A DNA stretch of 64,000 nt from Rusavskia elegans. Its lineage: Eukaryota > Ascomycota > Lecanoromycetes > Teloschistales > Teloschistaceae. Every line of letters begins with the position of its first letter. The stretch's first letter is position 1. The stretch is from the NCBI GenBank assembly GCA_011316305.1, contig SAUG01000057.1, forward strand, positions 310,001 through 374,000. The letters are read 5' to 3'. Below, in pieces: positions 46,068-58,900 of the stretch. Below the pieces are notes generated by a model that did no database searches, was not told where the DNA came from, and saw only the letters and a list, made by a program, of their open reading frames with translations. The translations under genes and the position numbers were made by a program.

Positions 46068-47826
46068 TCACACATTCGTCTCAGCATACCTACTCTCCGG
46101 AGAAGCAGGAGTCTGGACCCCACTCTTCTCGTCCTCACCAACAAGCGTACTGGTCGTAGACCGCTTGTCCATCCTCCTCTTCAAGAACATCGACCAAGCA
46201 AACAAGATGGCAGTCAGCAGCATAGTGGCACCGCACCAGTATCCGACAGCGTCCATCCCGAACCTGCGTTTCAGAGCGGCGGCAATAAGGGGGCCGATGA
46301 GAGCGAAGATCGAGACGCCGGACCACATCATTCCCGTCCATTGCCCGACGTGGCTGTGGCGTTCGGCCGGGATGAGGTAGGCCACGCCGGAAGCGGGGAG
46401 GGAAAGCATAGAGCCGCCGAGGACACCGAAGATGGAGCAGAAGGCGATGGCACCGGCGTTGTTTTGGGCGAAAGGCCAGAAGAAGAAGGCGAGGAGGGAT
46501 GCTAGGAAGCAGGTTGCCGTGTGAACGACGATGGGGTTGGATAGGCTGGTTGTTGAGGATTAGTATTGGCTTTTGGATGTAGTAGATGGATGAAAAGCTC
46601 ACTGGGTGGCAAAGAATGCACTTGCAAGACGACCGATGATGCTTGTTCTATAGAATAAGCGTCAGTGGATCGATTTCTTTCTGGGGGTAGTTTTCAAGAC
46701 TGCAATGTACCCGTTCATGATGGCCAAGAACCAGAAGGTCCGAAAGCCGCTGTTACCGGGACGTGCACCGGTGCCTCCAGGGATATCCTCTTGCGTGCCA
46801 AACCCCTTGACCTCTGCCCACTCAGTCACATGGAATGCCACGGAGTAAAATCCACCATAAACCAGGGCTACGGCTATGACGTAAAGGGTGTAGGATCTGT
46901 TCTGGAAGGCTTGCTTGTCGATCCATGTTGAGAATTGGAAAACGGAGCCTACTTTTCTCCGAGGGACCTCCTTGCAGGGCATGCCGAAAAAGAAAGCGAT
47001 TAGTGTAGTGCCAGCGACGATGGCAGAGAGAATCCGGACGCCAGTGGGAAAGCCGAACTTGGCGACGAGGAACTTGAAGGTCAATGGATAGATGATTCCG
47101 CCTGCTCCAGCTCCGGTTGACGTGATGCCGGCTGCGATGTAGCGCTTTCGAGGGAACCACTAGGAGCTGTCAGTTTCGGAATACCAGAAGGAAGCCCCAA
47201 TTCCCAATTTTAGATGAGTGAACTGGCAATCGAGGGTGCAAAGAGTACATTGCTGTCGACGTACCTGGATCACATTGTGCGAGCTGTAGGTAAAGAAGCA
47301 GGTCATTCCCAAACCCGCCAAGAGTCCAGATGTGAGCCATACGAGGCCGTAGTTCCCCTGATCTTTCCGGCCATTACCACCGGAGAAGCTCAACGAGAAG
47401 TACCCCAGAAACAACAATAAAAACCCTGTGAAGCCAAGATAGTAATGCCGGCGAGCATCGAGGAGGCGACCAGCGAAGATTGATGGGAAGAGCAACAGGA
47501 ACGACTCGGTGGCGCCGACCAAACTCAATTGCAAATCGGAGTTTTTGGTCAAGAGATGCTCGTCGTAGAGGCCCAGGAACGCGCCGTACGCATTTACCAT
47601 TCCCCTGGAGCTGTCGGTCAAGTGGGCAATGAAAGTAATAGTACTTCAGGACTCACCAGCAATTGAACATCATGAAGAAACCTGAAACCAGAGCGGCGTA
47701 AGCCTTCCAATTCCGAGGCCATTCAGGGACGATTGAAGCCTCAAGCACCGAGATCGCGGGGGAGACTTGGTTGGAACCGGCAGCACGTTTCTCGACAGAG
47801 TTGCGGGCTTGCATATGAGTAGACAT
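46068..47826 (-). CDS. MFS transporter, monocarboxylate-porter type
   Basis: Exons 47826-47657, 47604-47265, 47159-46711, 46647-46603 and 46545-46068; 493 residues, normal for fungal MCT-like carriers. Helix 1 begins WKAYAALVSGFFMMFNCWGM followed by VNAYGAFLGLYDEH, the N-terminal hallmark of this group (compare yeast Mch proteins). Further helices include LTSGLLAGLGMTCFFTYSSH, VRILSAIVAGTTLIAFFFGM and SGVSIFALIGPLIAAALKRR. The loop between halves contains WFPRKRYIAAGI, the usual WFxxRR-like site. The tail is Ser/Thr-rich and cytosolic. Substrate cannot be told from sequence; riboflavin and monocarboxylates are known for relatives. Introns of 52, 105, 63 and 57 nt all preserve frame. Confidence 0.85.
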
Positions 47827-49453
47827 TGTGATGGTTTAGGGACGAGTGTGACAAAGGTAGGAGATGGGGAATTAGATTGGAAAGATTCAATGGCAGGTGG
47901 GTTCTTATGGGGGGGAGCGTGGTAGAACCAATGATGTAGTAGAGCGTCGACACGGACGCAAAGATTGACGAAAGTATCACAAGCGCCGAGTGAATGAGTG
48001 GGTGTTGCAAGGGCCGAATGTTCACAGACAACAGAGATAAGGAGGGGATCGGGGATATCAAGACTTCCATGGATACTCTATAAGCCGACTTGGCTCCAAC
48101 CATCGAAAGTTACGCAAGCAAAGACGCAAGGCACTTGGCAAAAGCGCAGTACAACGGGGAAATGAAACCAAAGGCTCGCTTGAGAAGGCCGTTATCTTCA
48201 TCAGCTGCACGTAGCCTGAATGTGAACATTCTTTGGCCGCGTCGTGGCGAAAGAGTGGAGCGAAACTCTTGGTATGGGGCAGTGAATGATGCAATGTCAT
48301 GAAGATGGAACCCGACGGTACGGTTCGGATCGGCTCGACCAGAGTGTCTGTTGAGTTCCCTTGGAATCGAGGACCTTTACCGCAGGAGCGTAGGTGTTTC
48401 TGATGGGCGGCTGGAAGGTACATGGCCAAGAAGGTGGCCTCTTCTTCTTATTGCAGAAGAGGTGCGTCTCGATCTCCTGTCGTGGAACTCTCTGGTGTTC
48501 GATCCGGAGATCCGAGACAACTCCATGATGATGGTGTCTATGTCTGAGAAGCACGTGTTTCGTGCTGATGTGCTCGATCAGGGGTTGAACAAGCAGACAC
48601 AGATCTTGGCCATGTCAGAAGGTAAGGATCTGAGGATGTTCGTTTCCTATTCGCGACCGCTGGCTGTAGGCCATCGATATGACGACATGTGCGTCTTTCA
48701 GCGAATCGATATTGCCCAGTGCCTCCTGTTGCAAGGGAAGCAACAAGCATGAACGTCCTCTTTGCAATGTAGAAGTCATGTCACTGGCCATCAGGCGGGA
48801 CTTTTGAAGCTCGAGTCGTCTGAAGACGCAGGGTCTCGAAGCCTCGTATGTCCAGCAGAGTGACGTCGTTCATAGCAACACCACGTGGGCTACCACGTCG
48901 GCACAGAGCTTCCGATGATGCTGCTGTCAAGGTGCCAGTAAGCAGTGAGCAGTGAGCAAGAAGTAGGTAGTGAACTGGACTCTAGAAGAATAGCCCCGTG
49001 GCTAAGGTGTGAGTCCAAAGGTACTAGTAGCCAGCCTTACAGGGATCTTCCAGGCGAACTTCCTCCTAAGAAAAACAACGTCTCGCAACTTCGAAAGTGA
49101 ATCTCCTCTTGCTCATCTCGGATTTGGTTCGAGCCATTGTACACTCAGTCACCAGCTGCCCGCCACCCTTTCCTTGTCGCCATTTGATACCCATCATCGC
49201 TTCCCCGCGTACTGAACAAAAGAGCAATCTCGGTCGAGAGCTGCATATCTGCGCGCATTGATATTTTTCCATTTCCTCTTAGGCGTCTAGTTTTCGAAGC
49301 TTGGTCTTCCTCCGCTCCAGTACGTCCGTCTCGACCTCATGTGCTGCACTTGTACTGACAGCCGTTAGCGACGTCATTACCTCCTATCAAATCAACCTTC
49401 GAAACTACCATCAGCCCTGATATTTAGTCGCCATCCACCTCCAGGATCTTGAG
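47827..49453. other. Divergent 1.6-kb gap between MFS and G3BP-like genes
   Basis: No supported gene. A 133-codon plus-strand frame near 48351 lacks an ATG at its head and has no family features. A short GCAGTGA repeat (around 48938-48956) is the only pattern noted. The last ~400 bp before 49454 are C/T-rich, as expected for a leader. Confidence 0.5.
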
Positions 49454-51251
49454 ATGGCATCAGACTCGGCAGCCAAGACCGTCAACGGCAATTACGGATC
49501 TCAAACTTCGCAGATGTCATCGCAAGACTTCGATTCTGCCGCCGGCGCCAGACCCTCCACCAATCCAAGTGCCCAAGCTTCCAATGTTCCGACAAGCAGC
49601 TCTGCCGAGGGCAGTTCAAACGTCCCAAAGGATGAAGTAGGCTGGTACTTCGTCGAACAATACTACACAACTCTCAGCAAGAGTCCCGAGAAGCTTCATG
49701 TAAGGATTCATGCACGATCAATTCAAATCTCACACTCGCTCATTTTCCCGTAGCTTTTCTATAACAAACGTTCACAGTTCGTATCTGGGGTCGAAGCCGA
49801 GAAGGTCTCTGTGTCTGTGGGACAACGCGTATGTAAGCCCCAGCAGGTAGTTTTCTTCAAAACTTACCTTCCAACAGGCAATCAACGAACGCATCAAAGA
49901 GCTCGATATCCAGGACTGCAAAGTGCGGGTCTCTAATGTAGACTCGCAAGAATCTTTCAAGAACATTGTCGTCCAAGTCGTTGGCGAGATGTCCAATAAA
50001 GCCGCGCCCCACCGTAAATTCGTGCAAACCTTTGTGCTGGCCGAGCAACCCAACGGATATTTCGTGCTGAATGACATCTTTCGATACATCGAGGACGAAG
50101 AAGAGGACTTTGAGTCAGAGGAGCCGAACCCAACACAAGCTGCTGGTACCGAAGAACCCGCGTCAACCCTTCCTGAGGCCGATAAACCAGCAGAACAGCA
50201 GCGTGATATTGAAGAAGTCGATCATAAACTCGAGGCCGAAGTGGAAGCAGGAAGAGCTGCATCCGAGGAACCCGCGGCCACTTTACCCACTTCGAATGGC
50301 GCAATTGCAGAGGCTGGTGCTGACGTTAATGTGGAGGATGAGCCTGCCGCCGCCGTCGACACTTCCAATGAAAAAAGCGAGATCCCCCCTGAAGTCGAGG
50401 AGAAGACGTCAGAGGAAGTCATAGCAGAGCCGGAAAAGCCTAAAGACCCAGACCCCACTCCGATTGCATCTCCGCCGAAGCCAGTACAAGCTGCACCGGC
50501 TCAAGCTCCTCCTCCTAGCGCCCCTCCGAAACCCGCTGCTCCAAAGACCTGGGCCAATTTGGTTGCGTCGAATCGTGCACCTGCTCCTGCCGTACCAAGC
50601 CCAGCATCTTCCGCATCTCCAGCTCCATCTCAACCCAGGAACCCGCCTACGGCCGCCGTTCAACCTGCCAACGCTTCAGCCGCGGCTGCCGACGATTCAC
50701 AATCCCGGAGCCAAGCGAACGGCGCCGCGGGCTGGCAGACAGCCGGGACAGACAACAACCGTCGTCAGGCTCGTGGTCAGTCAATTTCAGGAAACACCGA
50801 TAGGGAGACTGTGCATGGTTATGTGAAGAACGTGACCGACAAGGTTGATGCGTCCATACTCAAAAATACCCTGAACCAACACGGTAGATTGGCCTACTTT
50901 GATGTTAGTCGACAGAAGGTATGCTGTGATTCCTTGCCCGGATGCCTTAAGCAATACTGATGCTGGTGACAGAATTGCGCATTTGTTGAGTTCGAAACAG
51001 CCGAAGGCTACAATGCCGCCGTTGCAGCCAATCCTCATTCAATCGGTGGGGAACAGATCTATGTGGAAGAACGCCGACCCCGACCTGCTGGCTACGGCGG
51101 GTTCAATCCGCGTGGCGGCATGCGTGGTGGCCGTGGAGGCACTGATGGCCGCCCCGGTAGCCAAGGGCGAGGGAACTTTCCGAAAGATGGAGGGCGCGGC
51201 GGCTTTTTGCCTCGCGGACGTGGCGGTCGTGGACAAGCTCAGCCCGCATGA
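49454..51251 (+). CDS. G3BP-like RNA-binding protein (NTF2-like domain + RRM + RGG tail)
   Basis: Exons 49454-49699, 49754-49828, 49878-50918 and 50973-51251 (introns 54, 49, 54 nt) give 546 residues. The NTF2-like domain spans about residues 55-175 (VGWYFVEQYYTTLSKSPEKL, LFYNKRSQFVSGVEAEKVSV, and FVLAEQPNGYFVLNDIFRYI). A long acidic Ala/Pro/Glu-rich linker contains PKTWANLVASNRAPAPA. The RRM has VHGYVKNVTDKVDASILKN and NCAFVEFETAEGYNAAV, and the C-terminus is Gly/Arg-rich (GGMRGGRGGTDGR). The order is that of metazoan G3BP and fission yeast Nxt3, factors in stress granules and Ubp3/Bre5-type deubiquitination. RNP1 is replaced by CAFVEFE, acceptable for this family. Confidence 0.88.
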
Positions 51252-52392
51252 CCGACAGAGGATGCCTACTGGGGATTTACGCTTCATCGGCAAATATAAT
51301 CTACCGATTCGAAGATTCCGACGAACATCGACGGAGTTGACGGTCTTTTCATCAATGTAATTTACACGGACCATCTGCAGGGACGATATCCAACGGAAAA
51401 GTTTCTGGACCTCGGCCAATCTATCAGCATGCGAGCAGATGTTGCCCATGGGTTTTGTTGATTTCGGCATAGCGATTGCGAAGTTGGACTGTTGGCTTGC
51501 TAGACATGAGGTCTCCTCTGACGAATTTTCTTCGAATCAATATGGGTACTTTCCGAAAGAGGGATCTGTGGTATGCGCATTGGCAGTCGATCTCTTGCTG
51601 GGAAGGACCGCGAGTTCGCGTCGTGGGCAAATACAGGGAGAGAAAAGAGCGGAAAGCATAGACTGAATTGAATTATAATCCAACCTGGCAGGGGACCCAC
51701 TTCCTTACACAATACACATTCAATGTACAGATTAGTCACATACCTTGGTGCAAAATCATAACAATTCTGTCCTCAATCTACAGCTGTGCTACTGGCCTTG
51801 TCATGTCGAAAAGCAGTCGCAATGTGGAGCAGCCATCATACAAGTCCTCAGGAGCCGAGTGCCGTTATAGATCACGGCTACTCGTCGAAGCTCCTCGAGA
51901 TACACGTTTGTAGCAGCTGCGTAGTGACAATCAAGCAATCGTAGAAACGAAGTCCCAAATCGAGGTACCGACTGCTATACGGGCCTCCTCACGATTGATT
52001 TTCGACATCATGAGCTGCCTGGAGAAATCGATCGTGACTGACATCGCCTGACCAATCAGCTGCTGGCTGGCGGACGACGTGCATACGGTAAGGTATAAGT
52101 AGTAGGGTAGAGTACATACATCTTCTGTACTTAAGTCAAGGGTACTACAATTACATGTATGCTTGCGCCTTTTCCAGACGTCTAGACTATGATGATCTAT
52201 TGTCTTTCAGGGTGACCTGCTATCGATAAGAGCAGTGGGGGCATGCAGTGGGGTACTATTGTGTACTTCCAGCGTTGTTCCTTGCTCTGGCACATCGCTT
52301 GTTCTCTTAAGTCTGCCAGTCTTGGTGGCTGAACCCCATGAGACTGCATCATCGGAACCATCCTCTGGCGCTCTGGACTGCGGGAGGGCAGT
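51252..52392. other. Gap after the G3BP-like gene with repeat copy
   Basis: Holds 3' sequence of the G3BP-like gene, the best-preserved 62-bp element (51936-51997) and, from about 52030, the promoter of the septin-like gene. No coding signal of its own. Confidence 0.5.
51936..51997 (+). repeat. 62-bp dispersed element, copy 9 (reference copy)
   Basis: Exactly 62 bp from CAATCGTAGAAACGAAGTCC to CCTCACGATTG, with the central AAATCGAGGTACCGACTG. The six-base ends are perfect inverted repeats. The flank ATTTTCGACAT is shared with the copies at 38289 and 63939. Confidence 0.8.
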
Positions 52393-54624
52393 ATGCGCTC
52401 GGGTGGTCACGTCCATAGCTCACGCTCTCGCAGCAAGGACCAAGACACCATCGCCCCAACAACACCTGCTTCCCTTCATGGCCAGCCCACGTCCTTCTTC
52501 CTGGCAACTGAGGACATGCTTAGCAAGGCCCGTAATGATCCTGATGGTCACGGCATCGACAGTACCTTTGGCGTCAAAAGTTTACAAGAGACGGCTGATG
52601 ATGCTACGGAAGAACATGGGGATGTCGAAGGCAATCGTGACAACCTCGAAGAAGATCACGGCAGACGAAGGTCTACATTAAGGGTCGCCCCAAAGTCTCG
52701 AGAGCAGTCCCACGAGGACTCTTCGCAAGGCAAAGGCCGTGATACCGAGTCGCCTCCGTTCGACTTCCCTCGGCTGTTTTCAACTCTACCAAGCGTTTCC
52801 TCTCTATCTCAAGACTCTCGAGGCGCCCATCCTTCGTTGCCGAGCAGCCCCAAATCGTCTTCTTCGCGTTCCTATCGACCCTCGGACTTGGAATCCGTGT
52901 ACGACGGCGCAAGCCAGGCGATTGCATCCAGCGAAGATGAAGCAGACTCAGTCCAAGCTCTTCGAGTCCCAGACAGTGCTCCGCAGCTTGTTATGCCTAG
53001 TATTCAGATGCCGAGTCGGCGGCCTTTTACGGAGCGAGGAAAACGTATGGGCAGGTTGAAGATCCTAGTAGCCGGAGACTCCGGTATGTTCGTCGATAAC
53101 GCTGCTTCACTCCGTTCCCTGACGATTCATAGGGTTGGGCAAAACATCACTCATCAAATCCTTCGTACAGCTCTGCGAGGACATCGTTCATGTCGACCCT
53201 GTCCCCGCGAATACTTCTTCAGTGGATCAGCTGGCAAAGAGCCCGGAGAGCGCCCTACTGCCAAAAGAGATGAATCATTCAATCACCTCTCAGGTGAACG
53301 AGGTTTGGGCCAGCACCAAGGCTCATCCTGGATGGTGGACTGAGCTCGAAGAAAACAAATTTCAGCGTAGGCGTAAGAGCATCGGCGGAACCGTCTTGGA
53401 AAGGAATATCTGCTTCGTTGACACTCCAGGTTATGGTAGAGGGCTGTCTATCACAGAAGGGATCCAGGCTGTTATTTCATACATCGAGGAACAAGTGGCG
53501 AGACCCTTCTCCGCTGGCACTACAATTGATCTAGTCAGCATGCTGAGTGGCAATGGCGGAACACAAGTGGACGTTGTTCTCTATCTAATTGGGCATGGTA
53601 GGATATTTTCCCTACATGCCACCAAATATAACGCTAATCCAATTCTATTGCAGAGACCAAGCCAGCAGATATCGACTTCCTCCAGCGCCTATCACAGATC
53701 ACCAACGTTATACCCTTGGTTGCTCTGGCAGATACAATAGCATCGGAAAGTATGGGGGAGGTGAAGTCCGCAATCTCTAAAGAGCTCGATCACTCAGGCA
53801 TCGCTTCCTTCACCCTGGGCACGGATGATTCTATCAAACCTCCTTATGCTGTTTGCTCGGCTCCATCGAACGACGAAGACAATATGGACGCAAGCCTGCT
53901 CATGTCTTCAGATTACATACAGCCCCTGCTACCGTCCGAGCTGAGCCTCGTGATCAATCATCTCCTCCACGAGGACAACATTGCACGGCTCAGGCATCTA
54001 TCAGCTAAGAAGCTCGTACAATCGAAGACGGCCTTGAAACTCCTTTCCCTTACTACCTCGGGCACCTCCATGGGATCCACCCAACCAGCATCGTCCGTGC
54101 CTGCTTCTCAAATATTAATCTCAGACTCTTTCTATCCTCCCTTCCATCCTCAAGACAGGCTAGCTGAGTACACCCGACAAGAAGAAAAGCGAGCACAGAT
54201 CAGGTTGGCCAAATGGGCCAACGACCTCAGAAGAACCATGCGAGACGAACGTGCACAATTCGAAGAGCTTCAACATCTCGAAAGAACGACGTGGCTCTCG
54301 AAGAAACTAGAAGAGTGCCAGCAAGACACAACAGCGCTGAATGATGAGAAAAGTATTGCCGGGACAGAACTAGCGACCACCGCTATCCCCTTCGGCCTCA
54401 CAAATCCATCAAACGACCCTCTCGGCTTGCTACGCTGCGATGAAACCCTCCGCCGCCACGGCTGGCAGATCTTTCAGATCGTAGGCACTTTCGGTCTCTT
54501 CGGCGCCGCGGCTTGGTGGATAGCCAGGGAGTGGTCGTCGTCGAATGGGTGGGTGATTAGAGCCGATGGATGTTCGGATTGGACGTTTTCGTGGATGCAG
54601 GAGTGTAGGCCGTCGATTTATTGA
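52393..54624 (+). CDS. Septin-like GTPase with C-terminal transmembrane segment
   Basis: Exons 52393-53083, 53133-53597 and 53654-54624 (introns 49 and 56 nt) encode 708 residues. After ~220 disordered Ser-rich residues, the P-loop GDSGLGKTSLIKS is completed across the first intron. The septin-type G3 region is CFVDTPGYGRG. Then come YIEEQVARPFSAGTT and VVLYLIGH, followed by TKPADIDFLQRLSQITNVIP. G4 reads ALADT rather than the canonical AKAD. The C-terminal half has a coiled coil (RQEEKRAQIRLAKWANDLRR) and one membrane helix near residues 660-680 (FQIVGTFGLFGAAAWWIA). Classical septins lack this helix, so it may be a membrane-anchored septin relative or another TRAFAC GTPase. The start ATG begins an unstructured leader. 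Confidence 0.78.
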
Positions 54625-55878
54625 ATAGCATGGTTATGAGAGATGGCGTCGGTGCGGAGAGAACGGATACCCAGTTAATGAAGTATGAGCATGATATGGT
54701 GATGAGGATATCTGGAACTGGAGACAGGTGCTGAGGTAAAGGGGTTTGCATTTGGCATTTTTGGGGGAGTAGTGTTAAGATAGCGTGACTGGTAGGATAG
54801 TCTTGTTTGATGATCTGACTTCTTCGATAGTGCTTATGTTGACGTGAAGTTGGATCTCAGAAATTATTACATCGAACAGGACCAAAGCTAGAGACAGACT
54901 GAAAAAAAAATCATTAGTGGAATCTAATCATCTGAAGTCGGCCCAGACGCCCCAACTCCGTTGCTAATCGTGCAGGACGTTCCCAGCAGAACCCAAGTAT
55001 CGCTCTAGCTCCATCTCGATCTTGTAGCCTGTCTCACAGATCCCTCGCCACTAACTCAACCGCCTCTTTCACTGTGATAAAGCCCGTCGACATGCTGCAA
55101 GAGCCGTTTTGGAAAGGCTGAGTGGACGCAAGGTCTCTGTGATGGAGCAGAAGGACTGTCGTACGATGTCGGGTTTCGGTTGCGCGTCAACAACGAAGAG
55201 CTGAAGCCGGATGAGGAATAGGACATGGCGTCCCATCAAGACATCATGGCTTTGAGTAACGGTTCAGCTGCTCGCTGGAGTTCGGGGGCGGTTTTGGATG
55301 ATGACTGCCGGGATTGTTCATCGCGGTGCAGTCGGTTTGAAGATACGTGGAAAATATGTTCGATGGCTTTCAAGCCACTCCCATCTTCCGGTCCCGTCTC
55401 TCCCATGGTGCTCGCCCCGGTCCGCAGAGGTGCTCTTTGCCGTTGCGGTGGTATTTCACCAGATCGGTGTTGGGGACACGGTATCTGCAGTTGACCTTGG
55501 TGATGCGGCGAGGTGGGTGGAGGATGAGCTTGACTTTGCCGGGACTGCTGGAAGTGCTTCGAGAGTCCATTGCTGCGCGGTATATAGAGGCTGGTGGAGG
55601 TGCTTGTTTTGTTCTATATTTCAGGCAGGTTGGTGGAGAAGTGGTATGGAGGTGAGATGATAACTGGGTGAGGGTGAAGCTTGAATGGACTTTATAGAGG
55701 ATCTGGTCTTATTCTTTTGCTGTAGAGTGCGCTGGCACATCCACGATGGCCAGCCCATGATCTTTTACATCTCAGCCGCCATGTGTCGTCCAGTCCGGTC
55801 CGATTGAGAAGCCCGAACAAAAAAGATCCGAGCGTGCCCCCGAACGGAAGAAACAAACACGTGCGTCATGGCCAGCTT
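54625..55878. other. Gene-poor flank left of the transposon
   Basis: No confident gene. Short frames on both strands (55225-55655 and the minus strand around 54960-55120, e.g. TGFITVKEAVELVARDL then a stop) look like decayed coding DNA but I cannot name a family. Base composition is normal up to the transposon end at 55879. Confidence 0.45.
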
Positions 55879-55919
55879 TTATGGCGGACGGTAGGAGGCT
55901 TCCAGACAAAATAATTCCT
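55879..55919 (+). repeat. Left terminal inverted repeat
   Basis: 41 bp, outer end TTATGGCGGACGGTAGGAGG and inner end AAAATAATTCCT. It keeps its CpA sites, unlike the interior. Confidence 0.85.
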
Positions 55920-58900
55920 TGAGCCGCAGAATATCGATCCTAGGATTTTAAAGCTATAAATACCTAGTTATATAGTAGATTTTTAATCCTCTATTATATT
56001 TTAATTACTTCTATAGTTTATATTTAATACTATATTTATTATACGATTAGATTCTAAAGTTTAAAAAGTTATAATAATATAGATAGCCGCTATTAAACGC
56101 GCGTTTATCTAAATTAGGAATATATAAAAGTTTTTATATAAATTTTTTTTTTTTTTTTAATTAAAAGCTAATTTTTTTAAAATATATATAGTATTTAATT
56201 CCTATTTTATATAGTATTTAATTTCTACTTTATTTTATTTTTCTATTTTTAAAGTATTTTATCTATCGTATAATAGTAAAAGATTCTATACTAATTATAT
56301 AATAGATAATATTTCTATAAATAAATATTTTTATATAAATTAACGGATTTATAGGTTAATTAATTTTTATAATTATTAATTTAAACTTTATTTTATTTAT
56401 ATAAATAGATAGAAATTACGCTATTCTAGTTTTACCAAAATATAATATTATATATAACTTTTAGATTATTATAGTAGTAAAAATTATAATATTCTATTTT
56501 TTATATATAGCGGCTATTTTTATTTAGTTTCGGAGCTAACCGGTAGCTTAATTTTATAAAAACTATTAAAACCTTTAGAATTTGAAATACCGGAAGGTTT
56601 TTTTATTATATATCTATTTATTCGGGTACTATAACGGATACTATATTAACTATAAATAGCCTAACTATACTATATATTATATTATATAAAATAGTAATTT
56701 TTTATCCGAATTTTTAGATAATAATAATAAGGAATTTTTATTATTAAATTTATCGAAATTTTTAGACGATAATAATAATAATAGCGAGGTTTAAAATAGC
56801 CTACTAGATAATAGCAGCCTAATTAATATAGAGTTTTCTAGAAATTTAGATATTAGTAGCAGCTTTACTAGTATTATAATTCTAATATTTAGTTAGATAA
56901 TTTTCGGTCTAGTTTTTAAATCTATTTTATCGTACGATTTATTATATATAAAGTAAAAAAATAGTTAAATAGATAATAGATAGTTCTATTTTTAGAACTA
57001 TTTTTTTATTTTATAATTTTTATATCGGCTATAGATAGCTATTATATATCTATTCTTTTAAAATTTAATCGATAATCTAGATTTCTATATAGTAATTAAA
57101 ACTAATAATATAAATCGGTAGTAATATAAATATTAAATTGCTAGCTCGTATAAAACTAGTATAAATTAAAGTAGATAGTAATTAAAATTAAACTTTTATT
57201 TTTATATATAACGTAATTAGTCTAGCTATAGTCTTTTTCTATTATTTTTTTACTATATAATCTTTTTTTATTATTTCTATTTCCGTTAACGTTCGTTCCG
57301 ATAGATAAAAGCTTTTATTATATAAAGTACCTGTCTTTTAACATTATATAGTCTTTTAGCTTTATAGTTTAAAATTTTATTATCTAAAACCTAATTCTAA
57401 AAGGCTTTCTACTATTCTAGTTCTATATAATATTACTATTTAATCTAATAGCTAAAATTACTAACTATTTTATTAATATTTTATATTATCGATTCTATTA
57501 GTAGATTAAATAGTAATAGAATTAGAATAGAAAGATTTATTATACGAAAAGCTAAAAATATACTAGCTATAATAGCTTCGGATCTATTCTATATAATAAA
57601 AAATAAAAGATTTACTAAATCTTTTTCTATTAATAGAAGTTTAAAATATTTAGAATTAATAATTATAATCTTTTTCTTTTATATAACAGTTGGCTTTATT
57701 TTAATCCGGGATACTGAAAGTTTTTTTTTAACTCGTATAGTAATTAATAGCCTTACTTCTATTTTAATTTTCGGCGATAGAAGATTTAGATTCTAGCTAT
57801 CTGATAGCTCTATTTTAATATTTTATTTATATAAAAGTATTTCTGCCCGTTTAAATTTAATCTTTTATTTATATAAAGAGAGACTCTTTTCGATAGTATA
57901 ATAGATAATTAAATAGATTAAATAGCAGTTCGAAATAGAGTTATAATTATCTAGAAGCTCTATAATAGTTTATATATAATTAATTCCTTCGAGTTAAATA
58001 GTATTATATTTAGTTAATATTAAAATTATAAAATAGACTTCGAAAATAGATCCGTATGATTTCTTTTCTTCGATATTTATTATTTAACGATAAACTATTA
58101 CTAGGATAATATTATAGATAAACTTTTATAGACTATCGATATCTTTATTACTAATTATAATTTAGGAAATATCTAAAAAAATATAAATATTATATAAATA
58201 GAAAGTAAAATATAATAGAACTTTATTTTATTATTATATAACCTAGTAGTTTATTTCGACTATCTTTATAAATATAAATTCGGTTTTCAATAATCTAGAA
58301 ATAAATTTAGAATATAAATAATACGGCGATTTCTTTTTTTTTTTTTTTTTTTTAAATATTTAATTAATAGATTTCTATCTATTTTATTTTAATTCTTTAC
58401 TATATATTATAAATCGTTTAATATCTTTATATTGTATTAGTCGAAAGAACAGTTATAAAGAAAAAAAAAAAAAAAAAAAAAAGACCGTATAACTATAGTT
58501 ACTAGATAGGATCCCTAACGAATTTAATCTAAAGTTAATACTATATAGAAAGATTCGCGTAAAATAAAATCCTTTAAAATTAGAAGTTTTAAAGTTCTCT
58601 ATTAGAATATTAAATCGTACGATTAAAAAGACCGTATTAAATAGGGCGATAAAAGTTAAAAGAAAATATAATAGAAATTATATCCGGATTTTAAAATACT
58701 ATATAAATTCGCGGAGAAATATTATTAGAAATAAAAATAATCTAGTATCGATATTAGCTTTTAAATTTTAAAATTAAATCGTATAAAGTTTATTTCGTCG
58801 TCGTCTAATATTAGATAGTACTTTTCTATACTATAATTCTAGAAGTATTTCGATTTATTATTATAGATATCGAATCTACTATATAAGACTTTATATACTA

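Noticed and set aside
48351..48752. 133-codon plus-strand frame between the MFS and G3BP-like genes
   Set aside because: It begins with TTG, lacks family features, and overlaps other open frames of similar length.
55225..55655. Three overlapping plus-strand frames left of the transposon
   Set aside because: They overlap each other in different frames and match nothing known to me; at best decayed DNA.
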